Shown: positions 51,004 through 60,635, numbered from the stretch's first letter. The stretch: 64,000 nt of DNA from Streptomyces liliiviolaceus (GCF_018070025.1 NZ_JAGPYQ010000001.1:6758001-6822000), one strand, 5' to 3'. Notes: a model not told the origin generated them from the sequence alone. A program made the numbers and translations.

Positions 51004-52245
51004 ATGTCGGCATTCAGTACGTCCACGGGGGCCGGAAGGCTCCCGGTCCGTCAGTGGCTCACACTGACCGGACGCAAGACCGTCCTGGTGGTCGCGCACA
51101 CCGTGACCTACGGAAAGCGGCTCCTCGACGTGGTCTCGTTGCTGGAGTCGGACCTGCGGGTCCAGGTGGTGTTCACGGTCCCGCCGCACGAACTGGGCGA
51201 CGGGGCCGCCAGGTTCCTGCGGCAGTCGGGAAGCGTGGTGCTGCCGTGGGAAGAGGCGGTACGCATCGACTTCGACCTGGCCCTCGCGGCCGGACCGCGT
51301 GCCATGGAGGAGGTGCGCGCCCAGGTGGTGCTCCTGCCGCACGGGGCGAACTTCCTCAAGCGTCTCGTCGGAGCCACGGACTCCCGGACTGCTGACTCCC
51401 AAGTGCTCGGCCTCAGACGGGAGGACGTGCTGCTCGGCGGGAAACCCCCGGCGGCTGTGGTCCTCGCACACGAGAACGACCTCGGTGAACTGGCCAGGAC
51501 CTGCCCGGAGGCGCTCGGGGCGGCCCACGTGGTGGGGGATCCCGTACGCGACCGTATCGTGGCCGCTCTCCCCGGACGGGACGTCTACCGTCGTGCCCTG
51601 GGACTCGACGACGAACGGGAACTCGTCGCCGTGACCTCGACCTGGGGTCCCGGTTCGGCCTTCGCCCGTTTCGAGTCGCTGCTTCCCCGGCTGATGGACC
51701 AGACGCGCGACAGCACGCGGCGGCTCGCCGTGCTCGTCCATCCCAATGTGTGGTCGGGGCACGGCTCCCGGCAGGTCCGGGCCTGGCTCGCCTCCTGGAC
51801 GACACGGGGCATGGGGGTCGTGCCGCCGGACATGGACTGGCGGTCGGTGCTGTGTGCGTCGGACCTGATCATCGGCGACCACGGCTCGGTGACGCTGTAC
51901 GGGACACTGACCCGGGCACCCATTCTCCTCGCGGCGACCCCGGACGAGGAGATCAACCCGGCCTCGCCCGCCGCGGAACTGGCGATGCTGGCACCGGCGC
52001 TCTCGCCGTTCCACCCGTTGTCCGAACAGTTCGCCTACGCCACCGCCGAGTACCACAGACCGGCGTACGAGGCCGTCGCCGCGCGGATCACCTCCGAACC
52101 GGGGCGGTTCAACCGGAACATGCGGGCGCTGCTCTACCGGCTGCTCGGTCTGGGACAGCCCGCGCACGATCCGGTGATCCCGCTCCTCCCCGTACCGGAT
52201 CGGCGCCAGGTCTGGTCCGGCACCGGGGTGGAGGTACCGGCATGA
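51004..52245 (+). CDS. GT-B-fold protein, CDP-glycerol glycerophosphotransferase-like
   Basis: A 413-residue cytoplasmic protein. It begins with a Rossmann-like half (TVLVVAHTVTYGKRLLDVVSLL), has LLPHGANFLKRL mid-way, and ends with VLVHPNVWSGHG and DLIIGDHGSVTLYGT, the nucleotide-sugar site of GT-B enzymes such as TagF or epimerase-like proteins. Relatives in Streptomyces are often misnamed translation initiation factor 2, from memory. Substrate is unknown. ATG at 51004; its stop overlaps the next start (ATGA). Confidence 0.75.
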   Translation: MSAFSTSTGAGRLPVRQWLTLTGRKTVLVVAHTVTYGKRLLDVVSLLESDLRVQVVFTVPPHELGDGAARFLRQSGSVVLPWEEAVRIDFDLALAAGPRAMEEVRAQVVLLPHGANFLKRLVGATDSRTADSQVLGLRREDVLLGGKPPAAVVLAHENDLGELARTCPEALGAAHVVGDPVRDRIVAALPGRDVYRRALGLDDERELVAVTSTWGPGSAFARFESLLPRLMDQTRDSTRRLAVLVHPNVWSGHGSRQVRAWLASWTTRGMGVVPPDMDWRSVLCASDLIIGDHGSVTLYGTLTRAPILLAATPDEEINPASPAAELAMLAPALSPFHPLSEQFAYATAEYHRPAYEAVAARITSEPGRFNRNMRALLYRLLGLGQPAHDPVIPLLPVPDRRQVWSGTGVEVPA

Positions 52246-52706
52246 GGGTCGTACGGCCGGGCTACCTGTGGTCGGCGGGCTGCCTGGCCGCCGATGTCGA
52301 CCGGGCCGGAAGCCGCAAGGACCTCGCGGACCTCCTCCGGGGCCACCGGCCGAGGCGGGATGTCACGGACGCGGCGCAGGAGGCGGCGGAGTTGCTGACC
52401 ACGTATCCGGGGTGTGCGCTGGTCCTGCTCCCGCTCGTCGACGGTGGCTGGGTGGCGGCCGGGCGACGGAGCGGCCGTTCGCCGAACCGGTTCTTCCTGT
52501 ACCGGTGTTCACCCGGGCGGGAGACCTGCGAGGCGTTCCCTGAGCCGACGGGCGTCCTCGACACCGATCGGTGCGCACAGGTCGAGGGAACGCCAGTAGT
52601 GGTCGCGGGCGACGTCCGTACGGCCGCTGTCCTGTGCCGTCTGCCCGAGCATCTCCAGGGTGCGGGCCTGCCAGTGGACCGACCCGGAGCGCTCGAACGT
52701 TCCTAG
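52242..52706 (+). CDS. Small uncharacterised protein coupled to the GT-B gene
   Basis: A 154-residue frame whose ATG overlaps the stop of the preceding gene by 4 bp. It has four Cys and no recognised family. Its last 198 bases are antisense to the end of the NB-ARC gene. Coupling favours translation; the long antisense overlap is a warning that the true end or reality of the gene may differ. Confidence 0.45.
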   Translation: MRVVRPGYLWSAGCLAADVDRAGSRKDLADLLRGHRPRRDVTDAAQEAAELLTTYPGCALVLLPLVDGGWVAAGRRSGRSPNRFFLYRCSPGRETCEAFPEPTGVLDTDRCAQVEGTPVVVAGDVRTAAVLCRLPEHLQGAGLPVDRPGALERS

Positions 52707-54620
52707 CGCATCCATCAGTTGGGTGGTACCGGATTCGTAAGCCCCGGCACAGGCGCGTGCGCGGCCCAGGAAGGCCAGCGCACGCGCGGTGTCATGGGGG
52801 TCCGGTACAGCCGCGAGCGTGGTGTGGGCATGCTCGAAATGCCTGACGGCGAGAAGGGGTTCGCCGTCGGCGAGCGCGATCTCGCCGAGCACGATCCGGG
52901 CCAGGCCGGTCCCGCGCGCGTAACCCGTCTCCTCCCACAGGGCGATGGCCCGATCGAGGTACGGGACCGCCTGCACGAGTCGACCCGCCTCGTAGTGGGC
53001 GGCGCCGATACCGAGAAGGGCCTGGCCCTCGTCCCTGCGGTCACCGGCCAGCCGTGCGGCCTCGCATGACGCGCCGTACCAGTCGATCGCCTCGTCGATG
53101 CGCCGGGCGGCGCTCAGGCCGATGGCACCGGAGTTGAGCATCTGGCGTTCGGCCGCGGCATGGTCGGCGAGCCGGGCGGCGGCGAGCCCTCGCTCGTGCG
53201 CCTCGATCCACAGGTCGTAGTAGCGCAATTTGAGGAACAGCGGCCACATGGCGTCGGCACACTGCCATACGAGGGTGTGCCAGCCGTACGCCCCCGCCGT
53301 GCGCAGCACGGTCATGAGGTTCACCCGGTGCCGGTCCAGCCAGCGCAGCGCGCCGCTCTCGTCCGTGAACGGCGTCGGCAGGTAGGGCTGATGGACGTGG
53401 TCCCGGTCCAGGGTGAACTGGGCGGGAGTGATCAGTTTCTCGGCCTCCGTGGCCGTGGCGAGATACCAGTCGGCCACCCGGCGCACCGCGTCGAGCGCCT
53501 CGGCCTCCGTGCCTCGCTGCCGGGCGTGCAGTCGGACGAGGTCGTGGAACGTGTATGTGTCCGCCCCCGGGTCCTGCAGCAGGTTGGCCTCGACGAGGAC
53601 ATCGAGGAGTTCGTCCGCCTCCTGGAGCGTGTGTCCGCCGGCCGCGGCGGCGATCGCGCCGTCCAGTTCGGGCAGGGGCAGGTGCCCCAGCCGCCGGTAG
53701 AGCCGGGCCGCCGAGGCCGGCAGAACCTCGTACGAGTCGTCGAGCGCTCCGCGCACCGCTGTCTCTCCGTCCACCTTGAGCACGGCCAGTCGGTCGGCGG
53801 GCCGCGCCAGCGCGTCGGCCAGGGCGCCCAGGGGCTGGCGGGGGCGCGCGGCCAGCCGGGCCGAGGCCACACAGACGGCCAGGGGCAGTCCGGCGCACAG
53901 GGCCACCACGCGGCGGGCGGCGGCCGGGTCGTCGTCCACCCGGTCCCGGCCGATGGTCCGGGTCAGCAGTGCCTCCGCGGCATGCGGCGGCAGTACGTCG
54001 AGCGAGTGGAAGACCGCCCCGTCCATGCGCAGTCCGGTCAGTCGCCGGCGGCTTGTGACCACGACGAGGCTGTGCTGCGAACCCGGCAGCAAGGGGCGCG
54101 CCTGTGCCGCGGTGCAGACGTTGTCGAGCATGACGACCAGTCGCAGGCCGGAGGTGAGCGAACGCCACAGCGCGGTCTGTTCGGCGAGGTCGGCGGGTAC
54201 CGGACCGGGATACAAGGCACGCAGGAACCGGCCGAGGATCTCGCTCGGCGACGCCGCGTCCTCAAGGGTGTGGCCTCGCAGGTCCGCGTAGAAGTGGCCG
54301 TCGGGAAAGTCGGCGTCGTCACAGGCCCGGAGCCATCTGGTGACCAGCGAGGTCTTGCCCACCCCGGCGGTACCCGTCACCACGAGCAGGCCGGCACTGT
54401 TCGCGGACAGTTCCCGCAGGGAGGCCAGATCGCTCTCACGGTCGGTGAAGTGTCGCGGAACGGGCAGCAGTTGACGGGGAACAGGGACGTCGGGCGGCGG
54501 CTGGTACACATGGAGACCCCCGTGCACCTCACCTGCCTGGACGGTGACTCCCGTCAGTCGCGCCGAGCCGCCGATGCGGTTGCTGACGCTCTTGCGGCTG
54601 CTGTCGCCGTGACCGGTCAT
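52509..54620 (-). CDS. NB-ARC ATPase with TPR repeats (AfsR-like without DNA-binding domain)
   Basis: A 703-residue STAND-type signalling protein. A short N-terminal stretch (SARLTGVTVQAGEVHGGLHVYQ region) is followed by the NB-ARC module: Walker A GTAGVGKTSL, Walker B LVVMLDN, and GLPLAVCVAS. The second half is TPR repeats. It lacks a BTAD or helix-turn-helix domain. ATG at 54620 is chosen over an upstream start at 54710. It is divergent from the SARP regulator, whose NB-ARC domain it resembles, so the two may share signals. Confidence 0.85.
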   Translation of the reverse strand: MTGHGDSSRKSVSNRIGGSARLTGVTVQAGEVHGGLHVYQPPPDVPVPRQLLPVPRHFTDRESDLASLRELSANSAGLLVVTGTAGVGKTSLVTRWLRACDDADFPDGHFYADLRGHTLEDAASPSEILGRFLRALYPGPVPADLAEQTALWRSLTSGLRLVVMLDNVCTAAQARPLLPGSQHSLVVVTSRRRLTGLRMDGAVFHSLDVLPPHAAEALLTRTIGRDRVDDDPAAARRVVALCAGLPLAVCVASARLAARPRQPLGALADALARPADRLAVLKVDGETAVRGALDDSYEVLPASAARLYRRLGHLPLPELDGAIAAAAGGHTLQEADELLDVLVEANLLQDPGADTYTFHDLVRLHARQRGTEAEALDAVRRVADWYLATATEAEKLITPAQFTLDRDHVHQPYLPTPFTDESGALRWLDRHRVNLMTVLRTAGAYGWHTLVWQCADAMWPLFLKLRYYDLWIEAHERGLAAARLADHAAAERQMLNSGAIGLSAARRIDEAIDWYGASCEAARLAGDRRDEGQALLGIGAAHYEAGRLVQAVPYLDRAIALWEETGYARGTGLARIVLGEIALADGEPLLAVRHFEHAHTTLAAVPDPHDTARALAFLGRARACAGAYESGTTQLMDALGTFERSGSVHWQARTLEMLGQTAQDSGRTDVARDHYWRSLDLCAPIGVEDARRLRERLAGLPPG

Positions 54621-54758
54621 GCGCGCCCCCGTGGTCGAATCCGAGCACACACGCGGCACGGGCGTGTGCCGTTCGCAGGGATCGAGAGATGCCCTACCCG
54701 CCACGGACACCCGATAAGAACCCGATCAGGTCCTGATAAGGACAAGGATCCGGCCGAG

Positions 54759-54834
54759 AGTTCGATACGCCTGGTGTGCCCGATGCCCCGGTGTCATTCT
54801 GTGCAGTCCAACAGTTCGATCCATAGTTCAATAC
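54759..54834 (+). promoter_or_regulatory. AGTTCRATMC direct repeats upstream of the SARP gene
   Basis: AGTTCGATAC (54759-54768), AGTTCGATCC (54813-54822) and AGTTCAATAC (54825-54834) point the same way, the last two one helical turn apart. SARP proteins bind direct repeats spaced by about 11 bp, so self-control is plausible. The rest of the 239-bp divergent gap shows no gene. Confidence 0.45.
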
Positions 54835-54859
54835 CGGGTGCCGGCGAGAGGAAACGCTG

Positions 54860-57800
54860 GTGGAGATCCATGTGCTCGGGCCCGTCGGCCTCGTCCTCCA
54901 CGAGCGCCGGATCGGTCTCGGCTCCGACAAGGCTAGGCTCGCCCTGGCCGCTTTGGCACTGGAGGTCGGTCGTCCCGTCCCGCTGGACACGCTGGTCGAC
55001 CGTCTGTGGGACGACCCGCCGTCCCGGGCCCGGGAGAACGTGCACACGTACATCTCCAGGATCCGGCGGACGATCCGCACGGCGGCCGCCGCCGCGCCGG
55101 AGCTGAGGGCCCCGTCCATCGACCACCGCACCCACACGTACACCCTGGTCGCCGACCGGGACTCGGTCGACTGGCACCGGTACCGTCGCCTCGCCGAACG
55201 GGCCGGGGTGGTCTCCGCCGAGGGCGACGACGTACGGGCCGCAGGGCTCATGCGGGAGGCCGAGTGCATGTGGCAGGAGCCGCTCGCGGGCCTGCCCGGA
55301 CTGTGGCCCGAACGCGTCCGCACGAGTCTGGCGGAGCACAGGCGAGGGATCGTCGCCACCCGGATCGCCGTGGAACTGCGGCTGGGCCGGTTCACGGAGA
55401 TGGCGGGCGAGCTGTCGTCCCTCGTGGAGCAGTACCCGTCGGACGAGACGCTGGCGGGCCAGTTGATGACCGCACACTACGGCAGCGGACGGCACGCGGA
55501 AGCACTTCTCCTCTACCAGCGGGTCCGCAGGATTCTGAGCGCCGACTTCGGCACTGATCCGGGTGAGGAACTCGTCCGGATCCACCAGCACATCCTCGGC
55601 AGGGCGCCGGTACGGGAACTCACAGGACAGACCGCCCCCGAACCGGCCGTCCGCGCGGCAGAACCGCGGGCCGGCTTCCGCCGGGTGACGGGACATCTCC
55701 CCCGGCAGACCGCGCTCATCGGCCGCCACGAGGAGATGGGGCGGATCCGCGCGGCCATGGACACAGCTTCTGAACACGGCTCGGTCGTCACACTGGAGTC
55801 CATCTCCGGCATGGCGGGGGTCGGAAAGTCCGCGCTGGCCATGGGCGCGGCCGACAAGCTGGGCGACCGCTTCCCGGACCACCTGTATCTCAACCTCAGG
55901 GCCCACGCCGCGGGGCAGGAACCGCTCGAACCGGCGGACGCGCTCGCCACCCTGTTACGCATGCTCGACGTGCCCCCGCAGTCCATTCCCACGGATGTCG
56001 ACGAACGGGCCGCCCTCTGGCGCAAGGCCCTGGGGCACCGACGGGCTCTGATCATTCTCGACGATGCGGCGGGGCCCGAACAGGTCCGGCCCCTGCTGCC
56101 GGGCGCGGCCGAGTGCTTCACCCTCGTCACGAGCCGTCGCCGGCTGGTCGGGCTGCCGGGCGGCCGGGCGCTGGCCCTGGACGTACTGCCGCCGGATGAC
56201 GCGGTCGAACTGTTCCGCGAGTTCGCGGGGCTCCGAGCCACCGACGACGGGGACGATACCGGGGACATCGCCGAGATCGTGAGGCTCTGCGGATACCTGC
56301 CGCTCGCGATAGAGATCGCCGCCAACCGGCTGAGCGCACACCCTTCCTGGAACCTCGCCGTGCTGGGCGAACGGCTCTCGCGCTCCGACGGGCGCCTCGC
56401 CGAGATCCGCGACGGATATTCCGAGATAACTCGCGCGTTCGAGGTCTCGTACCAGACGCTCACGGCGGAGGAACAGTCGACCTTCCGGCTACTCAGTCTG
56501 CACGTGGGGCCGGAGTTCGGCCTGTCCGCGGCGGCCGCGCTGCTCGGGCGTACGGTCACCGGCACGGAACGGCTCCTTGAGTCGCTGCTCCAGTGCCACC
56601 TGTTGCTGGAACCAGTCCCGAACCGCTTCCAGTTCCACGACCTCCTGGGCGAGTACGCGCACCTGCTGTGTGCCGGCCAGGACCCGGAGGAACAACGCGA
56701 AGCCGCCCGGCAGCGACTGGCGGGCCACTACCTCCGTACCGCCGACCACTGCGACCGCCTACTGTATCCACGGCGCATCCGGCTGGAGGCGGCGGAATTC
56801 ACCGCCGGGACGTCCGACTCAACTCCCCTGGACCCCACGGCGTGCGTACGGGGCCACGCCCCGGCGGACGCCTCGGAGGCCCTTGCCTGGTTCGTGGCCG
56901 AGCGGGTCAACCTCCTGGGCGTCGAGGAGTACCTCAGGACACACGACCCCCGGTCGCAGGCCGCCCTCCTCAGCCATGTCCTGGCGGGTTTTCTGGACAG
57001 CGAGTGCTACTGGACGGACTCCGTCCGGCTGCACGGCGCGGCGGCCGAGTTCTGGAGCGGGAACGTGGACCGAAGCGGAGGCGACGGCCCGGGCCGGGGC
57101 CGGCACGAGGCCGGGCTGTGCCGGGCCCTTCTCGACCTCGCGACCGCCTACATGGCGACCAGTCTGTACGCGCATGCCGAGCGGGCGGCGACGGACGCCC
57201 TGCGGCTCGCCAGGGTCGTGCACGACGCCGACGCGGAGGCGGAGGCCTTGCGTGAACTGGGCATCCTGTACTGGCACATGAGCCAGTACGAGCGGGCGCT
57301 GGACTTCCACAAGCAGTCGCTGGCGCTGTGTGCGCGGACCGGCGACCAGTGGCGGCTCGCGCGCTGCCGGAACAACATAGCGATATGCCTGCTCTACTTC
57401 GGTGAGCATGACGCCTCCATGACGTACGTCCAGAACGCGATCAGCGGGTTCCGCGCGGCGGACGACCCTCGGATGCTGGCCAAGACCATGAACAACCTCG
57501 GGACCCTGTATCTCCACATGGGCGATCCGGAACTGGCACGTCAGACGATGGAGCAGGCCCTCAGGATCGCGGAGCGCGCGGGCAACCGGTCGGACAGGGC
57601 GACCCTGCAAATCAATCTCGCGGAGATCCTCGCCTCGTCGGGGGATCCTCACACCGCGCTCGCGATGTACCGCACCGCGCTGCCGATCTTCCGCAAGCTG
57701 GCCGACCGGAAGAACGAAGCGATCACGCTCACGCGTCTCGGCGATGTCTACCACCACGTGTCCCAGACGGAACACGCCGTCACCCACCTCCAGCAGGCAC

Positions 57801-58030
57801 TAGCGCTCTCCCGGAGCATCGGCGCGACGCTGGAGGAGATCCAAGCCGAACGCCTCCTCGGCAAGTGCGAGTTCGCGCTCGGCCACGTGGATGTCGCCGT
57901 GCGCCACCTTGAGTCGGCGCGTGACTCGGCACGACGGATCCACGCGCCCGAGGAGGAGGGTCTGGCGGAGGCGGCCCTGGCGGAGATCCACCGCAAGCGA
58001 TCAGAACCGAACGCGATCGATCGGGATTGA
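54860..58030 (+). CDS. SARP-family regulator (OmpR-like/BTAD + NB-ARC + TPR) with a TTA codon
   Basis: A 1056-residue AfsR-type activator. Residues 1-95 form a winged-helix DNA-binding domain and 100-245 the BTAD domain, ending at RVRRILSADFGTDPGEELVRIHQHIL. The NB-ARC ATPase has Walker A GMAGVGKSAL near 317-326 and LIILDDA. TPR repeats fill about 770-1040. Codon 366 is TTA (55955-55957), so full translation should need the bldA tRNA. GTG at 54860 has GAGAGGAAA upstream. SARPs switch on secondary-metabolite genes; candidates here are the peptide at 58142 and the GT-B pair. Confidence 0.93.
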   Translation: MEIHVLGPVGLVLHERRIGLGSDKARLALAALALEVGRPVPLDTLVDRLWDDPPSRARENVHTYISRIRRTIRTAAAAAPELRAPSIDHRTHTYTLVADRDSVDWHRYRRLAERAGVVSAEGDDVRAAGLMREAECMWQEPLAGLPGLWPERVRTSLAEHRRGIVATRIAVELRLGRFTEMAGELSSLVEQYPSDETLAGQLMTAHYGSGRHAEALLLYQRVRRILSADFGTDPGEELVRIHQHILGRAPVRELTGQTAPEPAVRAAEPRAGFRRVTGHLPRQTALIGRHEEMGRIRAAMDTASEHGSVVTLESISGMAGVGKSALAMGAADKLGDRFPDHLYLNLRAHAAGQEPLEPADALATLLRMLDVPPQSIPTDVDERAALWRKALGHRRALIILDDAAGPEQVRPLLPGAAECFTLVTSRRRLVGLPGGRALALDVLPPDDAVELFREFAGLRATDDGDDTGDIAEIVRLCGYLPLAIEIAANRLSAHPSWNLAVLGERLSRSDGRLAEIRDGYSEITRAFEVSYQTLTAEEQSTFRLLSLHVGPEFGLSAAAALLGRTVTGTERLLESLLQCHLLLEPVPNRFQFHDLLGEYAHLLCAGQDPEEQREAARQRLAGHYLRTADHCDRLLYPRRIRLEAAEFTAGTSDSTPLDPTACVRGHAPADASEALAWFVAERVNLLGVEEYLRTHDPRSQAALLSHVLAGFLDSECYWTDSVRLHGAAAEFWSGNVDRSGGDGPGRGRHEAGLCRALLDLATAYMATSLYAHAERAATDALRLARVVHDADAEAEALRELGILYWHMSQYERALDFHKQSLALCARTGDQWRLARCRNNIAICLLYFGEHDASMTYVQNAISGFRAADDPRMLAKTMNNLGTLYLHMGDPELARQTMEQALRIAERAGNRSDRATLQINLAEILASSGDPHTALAMYRTALPIFRKLADRKNEAITLTRLGDVYHHVSQTEHAVTHLQQALALSRSIGATLEEIQAERLLGKCEFALGHVDVAVRHLESARDSARRIHAPEEEGLAEAALAEIHRKRSEPNAIDRD

Positions 58031-58141
58031 CTCGTTGCAATTGCATACACCCTGATGGCACTCGGAAGGCTGCAAGCAGATTACACGCGTCAACATGCAG
58101 GTTTGGATGCAGAGTTGTAAGGAAGGTGATAGATATTTGCC

Positions 58142-58321
58142 GTGACTGAAACTCCCACCTCGCGAGGTACTGTGCTTCTCATCATCACAGCAGCAGTCAT
58201 TGCACTGCTCTCCCTCCCGACGGTTGCTTATGCAATGCCTTCCGGGCCGTCCCTCCAGCTTGCGGGTGCGGACTCCTGCATACCCACGAAGGCCGCCGCG
58301 AGCCGGTCCGAGGCCGCCTGA
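58142..58321 (+). CDS. Small secreted peptide, 59 residues, no known family
   Basis: GTG at 58142 opens a 59-residue frame. Residues 1-31 look like a signal peptide: TSRG, then a hydrophobic run LLIITAAVIALLSLP, then AYA as a likely cleavage site. The remaining 28 residues contain a single Cys (ADSCIPTK). Base use is clearly less GC-rich than in neighbours and the AT-rich leader at 58060-58140 stands out. GGAAGG lies 15 bases before the start, rather far. It sits directly after the SARP gene. Confidence 0.5.
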   Translation: MTETPTSRGTVLLIITAAVIALLSLPTVAYAMPSGPSLQLAGADSCIPTKAAASRSEAA

Positions 58322-58363
58322 CCCACCCCCAGGGGGCGGCACCCGCCGCCCCCGCCATCGCCC

Positions 58364-59551
58364 TCAGTCGCCCACCCGGAGCGTGAACTCGATCCCCTCA
58401 CCCGCCAGTTGCGCCAGCCACTCCTCCGAGCGTTCCGGGGTCTCCGCCGCGCGGTTCAGGCCCGGTGGCAGGGTGCCTCGCAGGATCGCCCCTACGCCGA
58501 CCGCCAGCATCCCTGAGACGCAGCGTGCCATCGCGCTCTCCTGTGCCTCCCCCTCCAGGTCCAGGAGGTAGCGACCCGACCACCTGTGGCCCGATCCGCC
58601 CCTCACCTCAAACGTCACCGCGAGGACCACCCGGTCGCGGTCGGCGTCCGTGGTCGGGTAGCGGGCGGCCAGGTCGCGGGCCAGGTCGGCGATCGACCGG
58701 TCGTCTCCGCCGACGAGTTGGGTGAATACCGGCTGCCACGCCTCCGACCAGCCGGCGAGGCGCAAGGTGCCGCGTACGAACGTCTGCGGTTTCCAGGCCG
58801 GTGGCAGCCCGTACTGCCCGACGAACGGGACGCTGTCGCGGTTCGGGTAGACCTCGAAGGTCTCCCCGTCCACCTCATGGGGCCGGGTGGCCTCCCAGGG
58901 GCGCGGGGCTGTCGTCTCGGCGCCCGCCTCGATGTAACGGGCGGGCGAGCGCAGGGCGCCCAGGACACCTGCCGGTGCCCAGCTGAAGCGGTATCTGAAG
59001 TCGTTCGGGACGGCGGGGACCCCTCCGCAGTACGAGGTGAGGCTCACCTCGGCCGCGGTGTCCGCGCCGATCTCCGCCCGGGCGCGGGCGATGAGGTCGT
59101 GCGCGAAGAGGTGGTCGATGCCGGGGTCGAGGCCCGCCTCGGTGAGGACGACCACCCCGGCGGCCGTGGCCGCCGGGACCTGGTCCAGTACGGCGTCGGA
59201 GACATAGCTGGAGCAGGCGAAGTGCGCGCGGCCCGCCACACAGGCGGCGAGCAGTCCCGTGTGCTCGGGGGCGGGCAGCATGGAGACCACCACGTCCCCG
59301 GGGGCCAGTTCGGCGGTGAGGGCCTCCAGGGTGTACGCCCGGGGCTCTGCGCGACCGGCGAGGCCGAGCGCCGCCAGGGCCCGCCCGGCCCGCTCCTCGG
59401 TGCGATGCCACAGCCGTACGCGGTCGGCCGCCCCGCAGAGCGCGGCGAGCCCGCTGCCGGTGGACAGGCCCGCGCCGATCCAGTGGACGGTCCCGGAGGG
59501 TGGGACGAGGGCGGGGCCGGATGCAGGCCCGGGCGCGGCGGTCTCAGGCAT
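58364..59551 (-). CDS. Saccharopine dehydrogenase family protein (LYS9 / saccharopine reductase-like)
   Basis: A 395-residue oxidoreductase with an N-terminal Rossmann domain (GTVHWIGAGLSTGSGLAAL), SMLPAPEHTGLLAACV, and the family segment LTEAGLDPGIDHLFAHDLI. It matches the half of the lysine pathway that interconverts saccharopine and alpha-aminoadipate semialdehyde plus glutamate. It overlaps the upstream LYS1-like gene by 8 bp and ends a three-gene operon. Confidence 0.85.
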   Translation of the reverse strand: MPETAAPGPASGPALVPPSGTVHWIGAGLSTGSGLAALCGAADRVRLWHRTEERAGRALAALGLAGRAEPRAYTLEALTAELAPGDVVVSMLPAPEHTGLLAACVAGRAHFACSSYVSDAVLDQVPAATAAGVVVLTEAGLDPGIDHLFAHDLIARARAEIGADTAAEVSLTSYCGGVPAVPNDFRYRFSWAPAGVLGALRSPARYIEAGAETTAPRPWEATRPHEVDGETFEVYPNRDSVPFVGQYGLPPAWKPQTFVRGTLRLAGWSEAWQPVFTQLVGGDDRSIADLARDLAARYPTTDADRDRVVLAVTFEVRGGSGHRWSGRYLLDLEGEAQESAMARCVSGMLAVGVGAILRGTLPPGLNRAAETPERSEEWLAQLAGEGIEFTLRVGD

Positions 59552-60635
59552 CGCCCGGCCCGCCGTCCCGTACGCCGAGTTCGCGGCACGCCTGCGTGAA
59601 CCGGTCCAGGCAGCGGCCCCACTCCCCGCCCACCCCGAACTCCAGGAGCAGCGGTGTCAGCGCCGCCGAGAAGTCCGTGCTCGCCTCCTCGGGCAGCAGG
59701 GACGGCAGGTTGTCGATGGCGATGAGGTCGAGGGCGGGCCGTTCGTGCAGACGGCGTACGGGGTCCGCCCAGTCGGTGACCGTGTCGTAGACCGGCAGGA
59801 CGTTGTACGGGGAGCCGACGTCGCAGGTCACGTCGCACACCGTGCGCAGACTGCGGTCCGGCTCGGCCAGGTCCTTGTCGGTGAGGAACGGGGTGGAGGG
59901 GCCGGTGGTGAGCACCGTGTTCACCATCAACTCGTGGGCCAGCAGGGCCGGTCGGTCCAGCGCGCGGGTCTCCTGGAGGTCCCAGCAGGTCGGTTCGAGG
60001 CCCGCCTCGGCGAGCGCCGCCCGTGCTCCGCGTCCGGAGCGGCCCAGCGCGCCGATCACCAGCGAGGCGAACCGTTCGTCGCCGGGGGCCGGGTGGAGTC
60101 CGTCGTCCAGTTCCTTCTTCGACAGGGGCCGCAGCGGAGCCGTCAGCCCGCCCCGGTGGTGCAGGACCGCGAGGGCGGCACCCACATAGCCCGCCCAGTA
60201 GCCGAACGCGGCGAGCCTGCGCCCGTCCTCGTCCACCAGGTACTCCAGGTCGAACAGGGTTCCGCCGCCCGCGGCGAAGCGGCGCAGCAGCGCCCCGGCG
60301 CCCGGCTGCGCCTTGTACGCGTGCCCGAAGAAGATGTGCCGGTGCCGCAACGCCGCCGCCTCGTCGGGGGACTCCCCCGGCCCGTCGGGTGCCTCCGGCA
60401 GTTCCTTGAGGCCGACGATCACCGCGTCCGCCGGGGCCACGGTCCAGGAGCCCGCCTCGACGACCCGGCAGCCGGCCGCCTCGTACGCCTCGATGGGGAA
60501 GACCCGCTGCGGGGACTCCTCGACGGTGAGCGTCACGCCGGCCCCGACGAGGCGCCGGGCGTCGGGCGGCACGACCGGGGTGCGCCGCTCGGTCGTACGG
60601 GTCTCGTGGCGCAGCCACAGGTGGAGCTCGGTCAT
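59544..60635 (-). CDS. Saccharopine dehydrogenase, LYS1-like (lysine-forming type)
   Basis: A 363-residue enzyme of the alanine dehydrogenase/transhydrogenase fold. The N-terminal WLRHETRTTERRTPV and VEESPQRVFP match yeast LYS1, as do IFFGHAYKAQPG and FDLEYLVDEDGRR. LYS1 interconverts lysine plus 2-oxoglutarate with saccharopine. The ATG at 60635 overlaps the stop of the upstream oxidase (ATGA). With the next gene it gives both dehydrogenase steps of the saccharopine route. Confidence 0.87.
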   Translation of the reverse strand: MTELHLWLRHETRTTERRTPVVPPDARRLVGAGVTLTVEESPQRVFPIEAYEAAGCRVVEAGSWTVAPADAVIVGLKELPEAPDGPGESPDEAAALRHRHIFFGHAYKAQPGAGALLRRFAAGGGTLFDLEYLVDEDGRRLAAFGYWAGYVGAALAVLHHRGGLTAPLRPLSKKELDDGLHPAPGDERFASLVIGALGRSGRGARAALAEAGLEPTCWDLQETRALDRPALLAHELMVNTVLTTGPSTPFLTDKDLAEPDRSLRTVCDVTCDVGSPYNVLPVYDTVTDWADPVRRLHERPALDLIAIDNLPSLLPEEASTDFSAALTPLLLEFGVGGEWGRCLDRFTQACRELGVRDGGPGDA

